Source: Pseudomonas mendocina
GTDB taxonomy: Bacteria; Pseudomonadota; Gammaproteobacteria; Pseudomonadales; Pseudomonadaceae
Reading direction: 5' to 3'
Assembly (NCBI GenBank): GCA_037482215.1
Contig: CP148074.1
Location: 1,116,001-1,180,000 of the forward strand
DNA length: 64,000 bases
Under the pieces are notes generated by a model. That model worked only from the letters and a program-made list of their open reading frames with translations. It had not been told where the DNA came from and ran no database searches. This document shows, one piece after another, positions 27,874 to 36,532 of this stretch. Made by a program: the position numbers and the translations under genes. Positions within the stretch are counted from its first letter, which is position 1; each line of letters starts with the position of its first letter.

Positions 27874-28104
27874 ATGAGGATCATCCGTCTGAAAGAAGTT
27901 ATCGACTCGACCGGTCTTGCCCGATCAACCATCTACAAATACATCGGAGAAGGAACCTTCCCGAAACCGGTCTCGCTGGGCGACCGCTGCGTCGGTTGGG
28001 TCGATAGCGAGGTGCACGACTGGATCCTGGCCAGGATCGAGGAACGTGACCAGGCCGAGGGAGCTACTGCGCGCCCTATCGGTCACCTGAGCATGGCCAG
28101 CTAG
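27874..28104 (+). CDS. alpA: AlpA-family excisionase/transcriptional activator
   Basis: A 76-residue winged-helix protein with the AlpA signature: MRIIRLKEVIDSTGLARSTI, the YKYIGEGTFPKPVSLGDRCV wing and a conserved VGWVDSEVHDWI. AlpA proteins act as excisionases or activators of the integrase of P4-like satellites and islands. GAGGAGCCCC precedes the ATG. The partner is probably the P4-type integrase at the right border (62592-63848). A stem-loop follows. Confidence 0.88.
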   Translation: MRIIRLKEVIDSTGLARSTIYKYIGEGTFPKPVSLGDRCVGWVDSEVHDWILARIEERDQAEGATARPIGHLSMAS

Positions 28105-28111
28105 AACCAGC

Positions 28112-28145
28112 AGCGCCATGACCGGCTACGGCTGGTCATGGCGCT
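28112..28145 (+). terminator. Stem-loop after alpA
   Basis: A 12-bp perfect stem AGCGCCATGACC/GGTCATGGCGCT with a 10-base loop. No T-run follows, so it may be a rho-independent terminator only in part, or a replication-linked structure. Confidence 0.55.
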
Positions 28146-28441
28146 TATGCCGCTGCTGAGGCTTCTCTGATCTCAGCTAACTCTCCCGAAGCTCGGTGCG
28201 GTAAATCTCTCGACAGGCTTGGCAATGTTGCTCCCCATTGCCCGGCCTGAACGGGAAGGTCTGTATCGCTCAGGGCTGCATCTATTGATATAGCGATATA
28301 GCGATTAACTATCTACTCTATCTATCCAATAGCAACCATCACTACCCATCACCACTGACTACCACCAGAGGGAAAGAAGACCAGTAAAAAGAAACAGACC
28401 ACGTACCTGGTATGCACCAACAACCAACCAGGTACTCAGCT
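28146..28441. other. Non-coding region with AT-rich repeats before the Rep gene
   Basis: It holds tandem GATATAGC units (28286-28304) and then CTATCTACTCTATCTATCC and CATCACTACCCATCACCACT-like short repeats, ending just before the Gp2-like gene. An origin for that protein or an AlpA binding region are reasonable guesses. No gene is visible. Confidence 0.35.
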
Positions 28442-29413
28442 ATGAACAACCGCAAGCACAACACCCACCTCTCCCAGTCCGATATAGCCCTGCAGATCGA
28501 ATCGCTCGTCCAAGCTATCGAGCACAGCGATACACCTGCATTCCGGATCACGTACAAACGGTCTGGCTATGAGCGTGTCGAGCAGACCAGACTGTCCCGT
28601 CACTTCACCCACGTGCAGCAGATGTGCAACCTATTCGATGATCGTGTGCCATGCGACTACAGCGAGCACCTGTTAGCGTTCCGGGAAGCCTGTGACGACA
28701 TTGGCCTTCAGCGCTCACCCAATGGTCCTGTCTGCATGAGCGAGACGGGTACGTACTGGCTCAGTCATCAACAGAGCATGAACGTACTCACCGAACGTAT
28801 ACGTGAGCTGACACGAGAGCAGTGGTATCGGCGTAGGAAGTGGGACCGACAGGAGTTGGCCAAGCAGCAGGATAGGGACATCACCGAGTACACGGATGCG
28901 ATGATGAGCCGATACTCGCGTACGACGATCATCAGGTTGAACCTGTACTACTGGTCTGAGTCCCAAACCAGGCTGCGTATCGAGCAAGTGTTCGATCACT
29001 TGGATGCCCTGATTACCAAGCACCACCGCCATCCGATCTTCAAGCACCTTATCGGCTACATCTACGCCGTGGAGCAGGGGGATCGAAATGACGGTAGGGG
29101 TTACCACATCCATGCAGCCTACTTCTTCAATGGCAACATAGTGTGCCGGGATGTCTGTAAGGCAACTGGGATCGGCAAGCTGTGGGAGGAGATCACTCGT
29201 CGTCAGGGCTATGCCCACAGCTGCAACCATGACAAGGAACAGTACGGTGACAAGCTAGGCATAGGCCAGATCCATAGGGGCGATCAGTCGAAGCGGCCTA
29301 ATACCCACGAGGCAATGCGGTACTTGGTCAAGGACGATCAGCACCTGCGCTTGAAGCCTGCAGGGGCACGCTGCCTGCGTAAGGGTACTCTGAACCGTGT
29401 TCGTCGCAGATAA
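28442..29413 (+). CDS. Inovirus Gp2-like / YagK-YfjJ family HUH replication protein
   Basis: A 323-residue protein of the group annotated as inovirus-type Gp2 or YagK/YfjJ C-terminal domain. It contains the HUH motif YHIHAAYFF (His222 and His224) that binds metal in rolling-circle initiators, preceded by IGYIYAVEQGDRNDG. Downstream, HEAMRYLVKDDQ is where a catalytic tyrosine is expected. The start at 28442 (MNNRKHNTHLS) is chosen over ATG 28412. With alpA it forms a satellite-like replication/excision module; nicking activity is inferred from the motif only. It converges on umuC. Confidence 0.75.
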   Translation: MNNRKHNTHLSQSDIALQIESLVQAIEHSDTPAFRITYKRSGYERVEQTRLSRHFTHVQQMCNLFDDRVPCDYSEHLLAFREACDDIGLQRSPNGPVCMSETGTYWLSHQQSMNVLTERIRELTREQWYRRRKWDRQELAKQQDRDITEYTDAMMSRYSRTTIIRLNLYYWSESQTRLRIEQVFDHLDALITKHHRHPIFKHLIGYIYAVEQGDRNDGRGYHIHAAYFFNGNIVCRDVCKATGIGKLWEEITRRQGYAHSCNHDKEQYGDKLGIGQIHRGDQSKRPNTHEAMRYLVKDDQHLRLKPAGARCLRKGTLNRVRRR

Positions 29414-29426
29414 GTGAATGCGAAGG

Positions 29427-30701
29427 CTACTTGGCCTTTGCGACCATTAACTCAGACCAGCGAGTGGTATAGGCGGGGGAGAGCAATTCTCTGCGCATAG
29501 CCCACTCGGCTGGTTTAGCTATGCGTCCTGGCTGCAGTGTGCCGCGCCCCCAGCGATTGTTGATCGCGTCCAGAGTGCTCATCAGTCGCTCGGTTTTCAC
29601 GGGCTGTTCAGGGGCGAACAGATCAGGGGTGTACTCATTCTTACGACACAGATCCAAGAGGAGCACTTGGGCCTTGGCGTAGCTGAAACCCTCTCTGAAG
29701 ACCTGCTTGAGCCCAGTTTGAACTGCCTGGATGATCAGCCTGCTGTCATCGGTCGGGTAGGGCAGTTGGCAGAGAACGCCGTTGGCGTATTTAGCCTCGG
29801 TTGGGTTGAACATCCCGGTGCGCAGACTGACCCGCACCTGTCTGCAGAGCGACTCCTGCTTGCGGAGCTTTTCAGCAGCGCGCGTCGCATAGCTGGTGAC
29901 GGCCTCTTGGATAGGCGCTAACTCTCGCAGGCGCTTGCCGAATGAGCGGCTACTGCAGATCTCTTGCTTGGCTTCGATTTCGTTCTCGATCTCCAGGCAC
30001 GCTACCCCGCGCAGTTCGCGCACAGTTTTCTCCACCACGACATTGAATCGCTTGCGCAGTGTCCAGGCATCCATCTGTGCCAAGTCCCAAGCTGTCTTGA
30101 TTTGCATGCCTTCCAGGTGAGCACGCATCCGGGGACCAACGCCCCAGACTTCCTCTACTGGCATGGCCTTGAGCAGCTTGTCGCGCCGAACCGGATCGCG
30201 GATGTCTACGACGCCACCAGTTTGCTTCTGCCAGCGCTTGGCGGCGTTATTGGCGAGCTTGGCCAGTGTCTTGGTGGTGGCGATGCCTATGCCGACCGGG
30301 ATACCAGTCTTCTGCTTAATCTCTGCCTGCACCTGACGGCCTATCGACTCCAGTGGTTCGGGTAGACCGGTCATATCGGCAAAGGCTTCGTCGATGCTGT
30401 AGACCTCGATGCCTGGAAAGCAGCCCTCCAGGATCGTCATCACACGCTCGCTCATATCGCCATAGAGGGCGTAGTTGCTGCTGAAGGCGACGACACCGTG
30501 GCGCTTGAGGTCGCCCCTGATCTCGTGGAAGAGGGCGCCCATTTTCACGAACGGCTTAGCATCGGCAGAGCGAGCAATAACACAGCCGTCGTTGTTGCTG
30601 AGCACCACGATGGGCGTGCGCAACAAGTCAGGGCGGAACACTCGCTCGCAACTGGCGTAGAAGCTGTTGCAGTCGACCAGTGCGTATACCGGCTCAGCCA
30701 T
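29427..30701 (-). CDS. umuC: DNA polymerase V catalytic subunit UmuC (RulB-like)
   Basis: A complete 424-residue Y-family translesion polymerase. Palm catalytic motifs are intact: [17 protein letters not shown] at the N-terminus and [11 protein letters not shown] for the metal-binding Asp-Glu pair, with little-finger region [12 protein letters not shown]. The C-terminal extension typical of UmuC, which contacts UmuD' and RecA, is present. Its start overlaps the end of umuD by 8 bp, so the two are co-translated. It is SOS-controlled through the LexA box at 31147. Mobile-element copies of this pair are usually called rulAB. Confidence 0.95.
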   Translation of the reverse strand: MAEPVYALVDCNSFYASCERVFRPDLLRTPIVVLSNNDGCVIARSADAKPFVKMGALFHEIRGDLKRHGVVAFSSNYALYGDMSERVMTILEGCFPGIEVYSIDEAFADMTGLPEPLESIGRQVQAEIKQKTGIPVGIGIATTKTLAKLANNAAKRWQKQTGGVVDIRDPVRRDKLLKAMPVEEVWGVGPRMRAHLEGMQIKTAWDLAQMDAWTLRKRFNVVVEKTVRELRGVACLEIENEIEAKQEICSSRSFGKRLRELAPIQEAVTSYATRAAEKLRKQESLCRQVRVSLRTGMFNPTEAKYANGVLCQLPYPTDDSRLIIQAVQTGLKQVFREGFSYAKAQVLLLDLCRKNEYTPDLFAPEQPVKTERLMSTLDAINNRWGRGTLQPGRIAKPAEWAMRRELLSPAYTTRWSELMVAKAK

Positions 30702-31131
30702 GGGTGAGGTGATTCCGCAAGCTATGAGTGACGACGCCCCAGATCGTCAGCTCATCGTTCTCCAGGATGTAACGCGGAGAGTAGGCCGGGTTCTCCGACT
30801 GCAGGATGAACTGGCCCTGTTCCTGTGCCAGGCGCTTTACCAGGACATCGCCGTTTAAGCAGGCAACGACCACATGGCCCGGTTTTGCTGGGATGGCGCG
30901 GCTGACGATCAGATGGTCACCGTCAAAGATGCCTGCCCCTGTCATGCTGTCACCGCTCACGGTAACCACATAGGTGTGCGGTGCTTGCAGATCCAACAGG
31001 GTATCAAGCGAAAGCTTGTGCTCCATGTGATCAAGCGCCGGGCTGGGAAAGCCAGCCGGAACGCGTGCATCAAAGAGGGGAAGGAGTGCGCTGCTGCTCT
31101 GCAGTGGGCCGAGGATAAGTGCGGTGCTCAT
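30694..31131 (-). CDS. umuD: SOS mutagenesis protein UmuD (RulA-like)
   Basis: A 145-residue LexA/UmuD-fold protein. The self-cleavage site appears as AGFPSPA near residue 27 (Ala-Gly in place of the commoner Cys-Gly). The catalytic Ser is in [15 protein letters not shown] and the Lys in [14 protein letters not shown]. RecA-stimulated cleavage gives UmuD', which forms Pol V with UmuC. The ATG lies 16 bp from the LexA box. Both genes look complete. Confidence 0.93.
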   Translation of the reverse strand: MSTALILGPLQSSSALLPLFDARVPAGFPSPALDHMEHKLSLDTLLDLQAPHTYVVTVSGDSMTGAGIFDGDHLIVSRAIPAKPGHVVVACLNGDVLVKRLAQEQGQFILQSENPAYSPRYILENDELTIWGVVTHSLRNHLTHG

Positions 31132-31146
31132 AACGGGCTGCCCAAT

Positions 31147-31166
31147 AACTGTATTTATATACAGTA
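31147..31166. promoter_or_regulatory. LexA (SOS) box upstream of umuDC
   Basis: AACTGTATTTATATACAGTA is a near-perfect match to the gammaproteobacterial LexA consensus (CTG, ten bases, CAG with AT-rich centre). It overlaps the expected umuD promoter. The next gene on the other strand starts 143 bp away. Confidence 0.95.
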
Positions 31167-31308
31167 GTCATCGCTCCGCTATCCAGACAAGGCGCGTTCG
31201 TCGCCGGTGTCTGGGGTATGCACGGATTGTTTACAGGCGAAAAGTAGACAGATCGCCCTGTCGGGCTGTTCTCGCTAGGTTGGTGGAAACCGACCAGGAG
31301 GATCTCCT

Positions 31309-31410
31309 ATGAACTTGCTACCCACCCTTAACGATCTTTTGCCGTTGGCGCTGATGCTGCCTGCACTGCTTGGGCTGGCCAAGCTGGCCTACGGAGGTAC
31401 TACTGACTAG
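31309..31410 (+). CDS. 33-residue hydrophobic peptide
   Basis: The product MNLLPTLNDLLPLALMLPAL continues LGLAKLAYGGTTD: one leucine-rich membrane helix. A full AGGAGG ribosome site lies 7 bp before the ATG, but its AGGAG can pair with CTCCT directly before the start through a 3-base loop, so translation could be structurally gated. The peptide faces away from umuDC. Size and character resemble SOS-linked toxic peptides such as TisB, but no sequence family was recognised and no antisense RNA is evident. Confidence 0.5.
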   Translation: MNLLPTLNDLLPLALMLPALLGLAKLAYGGTTD

Positions 31411-31462
31411 AGATAGCCTCGCCTGGCCGCATCGATTCAAAGCCAGACGTGCCTGTCGTTAG

Positions 31463-32338
31463 TCAGTGGTACAGCCAGGGCTGCAGCTCATCCAGGTTGG
31501 TTACGACGATCTGCTGCGCCGTAGCTTTAGCGTGCACCTTGGTCGGATCGATCTGATAGCGCTGCAGCACATACTGCACAAGAGCACCTCGGGTCTCGAT
31601 CACCAGCTGTCCGTCACGCATGCCGTAGTCGGCTTCGATAATCGCGCGCTGCTCCGGCTTAAGGCGAGAATCCGGTTCAATGATGACCTGTACCTGACTG
31701 TTCCAGCCCGGATCCTGCTCACGGGTGTTTTCGGTTTCGTCGTCCATTAACTCGGGCTCACCACGAAAGCGGCTGAGCACAAAGTCCCGGTAATCTCGAT
31801 TCTTCTCACAATAGGCGCGAACGTGCCAGCGCATACCGGTGTAGATCAGCGTATGCGGCGCGATCAGGCGGGTTTCGCCGTCCGGCGTCGTGAAGGACAC
31901 ATACTCGCACTCCAGTCGCAGCCCATCGCGGCAGGCCTTGAGCAGTGGGCGCAGCACCTCCGGGCGCACTGAGCGATCCGGCACATCCAGTACCTCAGTG
32001 TGCGCATAGGCCAATGCCAGCCCTTCAACATACGGTGCACGGTCGTGACTCTCGTTGAGCAGGTGCAGGTAGGCGCTGGCGCTGTCATCGATAAACAGCG
32101 GTTTGAAGTGCAGGCTCGGCACATACCCCTTCAAATGCTTGTCGTATTCCAGGTTCTTCGGCGCGTAGTCGGTGATGTAGGAATTGATGTCCTTCGACGC
32201 CTGCTGGCGGCTGATACCGAAGCTCTGCATCAGATGCCCAGTGGTTAAACGTCCTTCCCACCACACCACCGTTTCGATCAGGCGATAGCGCAGCGCCAGA
32301 TCCCAGCGCACGGACTCTATTTCCTGTTTGCGTTTCAT
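31463..32338 (-). CDS. WYL-domain transcriptional regulator (BrxR/CapW-like)
   Basis: A 291-residue regulator. The N-terminal winged helix is RLTTGHLMQSFGISRQQASKDI. The central WYL domain carries GLRLECEYVSFTTPDGETRLIAPHTLIYTGMRWHVRAYC. A C-terminal extension (WCX-like) ends DELQPWLYH. This three-part layout is that of BrxR/CapW, which repress defence operons until infection. It lies just upstream of, and divergent to, the type I restriction-Druantia operon at 33273-51569, so it is the prime candidate for its regulator. The signal it senses is unknown. It would bind in the 138-bp gap at 32339-32476 or upstream of hsdM. Confidence 0.85.
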   Translation of the reverse strand: MKRKQEIESVRWDLALRYRLIETVVWWEGRLTTGHLMQSFGISRQQASKDINSYITDYAPKNLEYDKHLKGYVPSLHFKPLFIDDSASAYLHLLNESHDRAPYVEGLALAYAHTEVLDVPDRSVRPEVLRPLLKACRDGLRLECEYVSFTTPDGETRLIAPHTLIYTGMRWHVRAYCEKNRDYRDFVLSRFRGEPELMDDETENTREQDPGWNSQVQVIIEPDSRLKPEQRAIIEADYGMRDGQLVIETRGALVQYVLQRYQIDPTKVHAKATAQQIVVTNLDELQPWLYH

Positions 32339-32476
32339 CCCAGCCTCACTTGCTCGAAAACTTTACCTGTACGAACGCACACTCTAGATGCGTCAAGCCA
32401 CGCTACATATCTTGATCCTGACAAACAAGCCGGCCAATCCAGGCTGGCTCAGGAAGTGCAATCAAGGAGTAGTGAA

Positions 32477-33145
32477 ATGGCATTGATCAACTGCAGCGAG
32501 TGCGATCGCATGGCCAGCGACCAGGCGGCTGCCTGCCCGCATTGTGGTGCGCCTATTGCTAAGCAGACTGTCGCCGTTCAAATACAGCCCGCCCAAGCCA
32601 TTAGCCGCAATGTCGGTTTCTGGCTGGGCGTCGGTATTTTTCTGTTTCCGGTCATCTTTGTTTGGTTCCTGCTGCGGCAAGGGCATAGCACCACCAGTCG
32701 GGTAATCGGCTTTGCCTGGTTGGCGGTTATGTTGGTTGCGATGGCCTCGGGGGATCGCCCTTCGAGCAAGCCTGCTCCAGGCTCAACCAGTCAGAGCCAA
32801 CCGGCGAAAGTGGTTGCTCCTGTTGAGCCACTGCTAGAAGTGAGCGCTCAGCAACTGGCCCATGTCTATGACCGCAATACGGTCGCGGCGGACCAGTAGT
32901 TCAAAGGCAAGACCTTCAAGGTCACTGGCGTGGTGGACTCTATCAATACCGATCTGTTCGGCAACCCCTACGTCACTCTGCGGGGCGGGGTAAATCAGTT
33001 CATGGAGCCGCAATTCAAGCTTGATGATGCCTATGCCAACTACGCCGCAGGGCTGCAGAGTGGCATGCGCGTCAGTCTGATCTGCATTGGGGGAGGTGAT
33101 GTGGCCAAGACGCCCATGTCCAAGGACTGCACCCCAGCCAACTAA
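32477..33145 (+). pseudogene. Zinc-ribbon/OB-fold (tRNA_anti-like) protein, interrupted by amber codon
   Basis: A 222-codon frame: N-terminal zinc ribbon (CSECDRMASDQAAACPHCG), a membrane segment (FWLGVGIFLFPVIFVWFLL), a second hydrophobic stretch and a C-terminal OB-fold-like domain (FKGKTFKVTGVVDSINTDLF). The frame is broken once, by TAG at 32897-32899 between VAADQ and FKGKTF, with no frameshift. In related proteins this point is uninterrupted (VAADxxYKGK-type), so a nonsense change is likely. The first 140 codons could still make a truncated membrane protein. It precedes hsdM by about 130 bp. Confidence 0.75.
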
Positions 33146-33272
33146 GTTGGAAAATCAGCACCTTAGCCGTTTACCGATACTGGCCCGAAGTTATCCAACC
33201 GGTTAAGGTGTGGCATTGATCACATATATTTCGCAGGGATGGCCTTCCCTGCTTTTTGGAAGGAACGTGCGC

Positions 33273-35192
33273 GTGAACCAGCAAACCCTGGCCCCCTTTA
33301 TCTGGAACATCGCGGACCTGTTGCTCGGAGCCTTCAAACCCTCCGAGTACGGCCGCATTATCCTGCCGTTCACCGTGCTGCGTCGTCTGGAGTGTGTGCT
33401 GGAGCCCACCCGTGACAAGGTGCGCAGCCAGTATGAGGCGATGAAGGCCAGTGGCGTGGATATGGATCTCATCCTGCCGACCACAGCCGGCGCCACCTTC
33501 TACAACGTCTCGCAGTTCTCCCTCGGCTCGGTCGGCTCCACCAGCACCCGCGCCAACATTGAAGACTACATCGCCAAGTTCTCCGCCAACGCCCGCCAGG
33601 TGTTCGAGCACTTCGCCTTTGACCGTTGGCTGGAGAAGCTGGAAAAGGCCAACCTGCTCTATCTGGTGGCGCAGAAGTTTGCAGCAGTCGATCTGCATCC
33701 GGACAAGATCAGCAACCATGAAATGGGCTTGGTCTTTGAACACCTGATCCGCAAGTTTGCCGAGTCCTCCAACGACGATGCCGGGCAGTACTTTACCCCG
33801 CGCGATGTGGTGCGCCTGGCCACCACCCTGGTGTTCGCGCCGGATCATCAGGCGCTCAATGGCGAGGGCGTGGTGCGCACCGTGTACGACTGCGCCGCCG
33901 GCACGGGCGGATTTCTGTCATCGGCCATCGAGCAGGTCTACGAGTGGAACCCCAATGCCCGCCTGGTGCCCTACGCCCAGGAGCTGAACCCGGAGACCTA
34001 CGCCATCTCTGTGGCCGACAAACTGATCCAGGGCTACGACACCCGCAACATCAAACTCGGCAACACCCTGTCTGACGATCATCTACCCCATGAGCAGTTC
34101 GACTACTGCCTGGCCAACCCGCCGTTCGGGGTGAAGTGGGAGAACGTGCAGAAGCAGGTACAAGCCGAGCACAGTCAGCAGGGCTTCGCTGGCCGCTTCG
34201 GTGCTGGCCTGCCGCGTGTGGGTGATGGCTCGCTGCTGTTCCTCATGCACCTGCTGTCCAAGCGCAAGCCGGTTGAGCTGGGCGGCAGCCGCATCGGTAT
34301 CGTGCTGTCCGGCTCGCCGCTGTTCAACGGCGGCGCCGGATCCGGCGAGTCTGAGATCCGCCGCTGGATTCTGGAGAACGACTGGTTGGAGGCGATCATC
34401 GCCCTGCCCACCGACCTGTTCTATAACACCGGTATCGGTACCTATATCTGGGTGCTGTCCAACCACAAGGACGCGCTGCGCAAGGGCAGGGTGCAGCTGA
34501 TCGATGCCAGCGCCATGCACGCGCTCATGCGCAAGAGCCTTGGCAGCAAGCGCAAGTACCTCTCGGACGAACAGATTGCCGAGATCGCCAAGCTGCACGA
34601 GGCCTTCGAGGAAGGCCCGAACTCGAAGATTTTTTCCACCACCGACTTCGGCTACCGCCGCATCACCGTCGAGCGCCCGCTGCGTCTGCGTTTTTCGGTC
34701 ACTCCGGACAAGCTCGCTACGTACCGCGACACCAAGGGTGCCGATCAGGCCGAGGCCTTTGCTGGCGTGCAGGGCGAGTTCGACAACCTGCCGGCCTTCC
34801 TCAAGGCCGCCGGCATTAAGAAGCTTGGCAAGGGCGCGCTTAAGTCCGCGCTGGCCTGCTTCGGTGAGCGCGATGCCAGCGCCCAGCCGGTGCTGGACGA
34901 CAAGGGCAACCAACAGGCCGACGCCGATCTGCGCGAGTTCGAGAACGTACCGCTTAACCAAAGCATCGACGACTACTTCGCCCGCGAAGTGCTGCCCCAT
35001 GTGCCGGATGCCTGGATCGACACCGGCAAGACGGACGCGAAGGATGGCCAGGTCGGCATCGTCGGCTACGAGATCAACTTCAACCGCTACTTCTACGTCT
35101 ACCAACCGCCGCGCCCACTGGCCGAGATCGATGCCGATCTCAAGGCTGTAGAGGTCGAGATTGCCGCGCTGTTGGGCGAGGTAACGGCATGA
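33273..35192 (+). CDS. hsdM: Type I restriction-modification methyltransferase subunit HsdM
   Basis: A 639-residue N6-adenine methyltransferase. The N-terminal HsdM helical domain (FIWNIADLLLGAFKPSEYGR) is followed by SAM motif I (VYDCAAGTGGFLSSAI), the catalytic motif IV (YCLANPPFGVKW) and a C-terminal region for subunit contact. It modifies the target of the cognate HsdS. The GTG start at 33273 has GGAAGGA at 8 bp; a longer frame from 33210 has none. The stop overlaps the hsdS start by 4 bp (ATGA), giving translational coupling. It is the first gene of an 18-kb co-directional operon. Confidence 0.95.
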   Translation: MNQQTLAPFIWNIADLLLGAFKPSEYGRIILPFTVLRRLECVLEPTRDKVRSQYEAMKASGVDMDLILPTTAGATFYNVSQFSLGSVGSTSTRANIEDYIAKFSANARQVFEHFAFDRWLEKLEKANLLYLVAQKFAAVDLHPDKISNHEMGLVFEHLIRKFAESSNDDAGQYFTPRDVVRLATTLVFAPDHQALNGEGVVRTVYDCAAGTGGFLSSAIEQVYEWNPNARLVPYAQELNPETYAISVADKLIQGYDTRNIKLGNTLSDDHLPHEQFDYCLANPPFGVKWENVQKQVQAEHSQQGFAGRFGAGLPRVGDGSLLFLMHLLSKRKPVELGGSRIGIVLSGSPLFNGGAGSGESEIRRWILENDWLEAIIALPTDLFYNTGIGTYIWVLSNHKDALRKGRVQLIDASAMHALMRKSLGSKRKYLSDEQIAEIAKLHEAFEEGPNSKIFSTTDFGYRRITVERPLRLRFSVTPDKLATYRDTKGADQAEAFAGVQGEFDNLPAFLKAAGIKKLGKGALKSALACFGERDASAQPVLDDKGNQQADADLREFENVPLNQSIDDYFAREVLPHVPDAWIDTGKTDAKDGQVGIVGYEINFNRYFYVYQPPRPLAEIDADLKAVEVEIAALLGEVTA

Positions 35193-36532
35193 GCCATTAC
35201 AAGCCCTATCCGGCCTACAAGGACTCCGGGGTGGAGTGGTTGGGGCGGGTGCCGGAGCATTGGAGCGTGGTACGCATGCGCTATTCCGCCACCTTGAACC
35301 CTCCTGTTCGTCGCGACTTGTTGGAAGATCCAGATCAAGAGGTTTCCTTCTTGCCGATGGAGGCTATTGGCGAGGATGGTTCGCTCAACCTCGAGCAGAA
35401 TCGTCCGGTAGTCGAAGTGAGAAGTGGCTATTCCTATTTTGAGGATGGTGATGTGGCCTTCGCTAAAGTCACGCCCTGCTTTGAGAATGGGAAGGGGGCT
35501 CTGATGCGGGGGCTGCAGTGCGCAGCAGGGTTTGGCACCACCGAGTTGACTGTGCTTCGTCCGAATCCAGCGGTAGCAGATGCCCGCTACATCAACTACA
35601 TCGTTCAAGGCTCTAGTTTTCGTGCCTTCGGTGCCGGTGCAATGACCGGAGCGGGTGGCCTGAAGCGAGTTCCGGATGAGTTCACGCGCAATTTTCCGGT
35701 ATCGCTTCCTGAACTCGGTGAGCAGCGTGTAATCGCCAGCAACCTAGACCGCGAAACCGCCCGCATCGACTCACTGATTGAAAAGAAAACCCGCTTTATC
35801 GAACTGCTGCGCGAAAAGCGCCAGGCGCTGATCACCCATGCCGTCACCAAGGGCCTCGATCCCAATGTGAAGATGAAAGACTCCGGCGTGGAGTGGCTGG
35901 GGGAGGTGCCGGAGCATTGGGAGGTATTGCAGCTACGACATACTGCTCGGTTGGAGTCAGGCCATACACCCAGTCGCTCAAAGCCAGAATACTGGGTCGA
36001 CTGCACTGTGCCGTGGTTCACGCTCGCAGATGTCTGGCAGGTTCGTAGTGGTGAGCAGAAGTACGTATCCGAGACATCTGAGATGGTTAGTCAGCTAGGC
36101 CTGGAGAATTCATCAGCCCGTTTGCTGCCTGCCGGCTCCGTGTTCTTGTCCCGGACTGCCTCTGTGGGCTTTACGGGCATCATGGCGGTCGACATGGCAA
36201 CCTCCCAGGACTTCGCAGTGTGGACATGTACTAGTGAGCTATTTAACGAGTACCTCTACTACGTACTGCTGGGCATGAAACCGGATTTTGATCGATTGAT
36301 GATGGGCTCGACCCACAAGACCATCTACATGCCGGATATAGAGGCTATTCGAATTGCTCGTCCGCCAGTTGATGAGCAGCGAGGCATCGTCAGTGTGTTG
36401 AGTGGCCAGCTTGGTCGCTTCAAATCTGTCATTGATAAGACCGGGCGCAGTATCGAACTCCTGAGAGAACGCCGCTCCGCCCTGATCACCGCCGCCGTCA
36501 CCGGTCAGATCGATCTGCGGGAGGCGGTATGA
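35189..36532 (+). CDS. hsdS: Type I restriction specificity subunit HsdS
   Basis: A 447-residue DNA-recognition subunit with two target-recognition domains (residues ~20-180 and ~235-390), each ended by a conserved helical spacer. The internal duplication is plain: KDSGVEWLGRVPEHW at residue ~11 and KDSGVEWLGEVPEHW at residue ~230, and SLIEKKTRFIELLREKRQALITHAV versus SIELLRERRSALITAAV. It directs the HsdMS complex to a bipartite site; the sequence recognised cannot be read off. It overlaps both neighbours by 4 bp. Confidence 0.95.
   Translation: MSHYKPYPAYKDSGVEWLGRVPEHWSVVRMRYSATLNPPVRRDLLEDPDQEVSFLPMEAIGEDGSLNLEQNRPVVEVRSGYSYFEDGDVAFAKVTPCFENGKGALMRGLQCAAGFGTTELTVLRPNPAVADARYINYIVQGSSFRAFGAGAMTGAGGLKRVPDEFTRNFPVSLPELGEQRVIASNLDRETARIDSLIEKKTRFIELLREKRQALITHAVTKGLDPNVKMKDSGVEWLGEVPEHWEVLQLRHTARLESGHTPSRSKPEYWVDCTVPWFTLADVWQVRSGEQKYVSETSEMVSQLGLENSSARLLPAGSVFLSRTASVGFTGIMAVDMATSQDFAVWTCTSELFNEYLYYVLLGMKPDFDRLMMGSTHKTIYMPDIEAIRIARPPVDEQRGIVSVLSGQLGRFKSVIDKTGRSIELLRERRSALITAAVTGQIDLREAV

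Noticed and set aside
28286..28304. Short tandem GATATAGC repeats as a possible CRISPR array
   Set aside because: Units are 8 bp and too few, without spacers; no cas genes are in the window. An origin-like role is a better fit.
34083..35105. Minus-strand 340-codon frame opposite hsdM
   Set aside because: Composition is biased to Val/Leu/Gly/Ala as in antisense shadows, and no domain can be seen.
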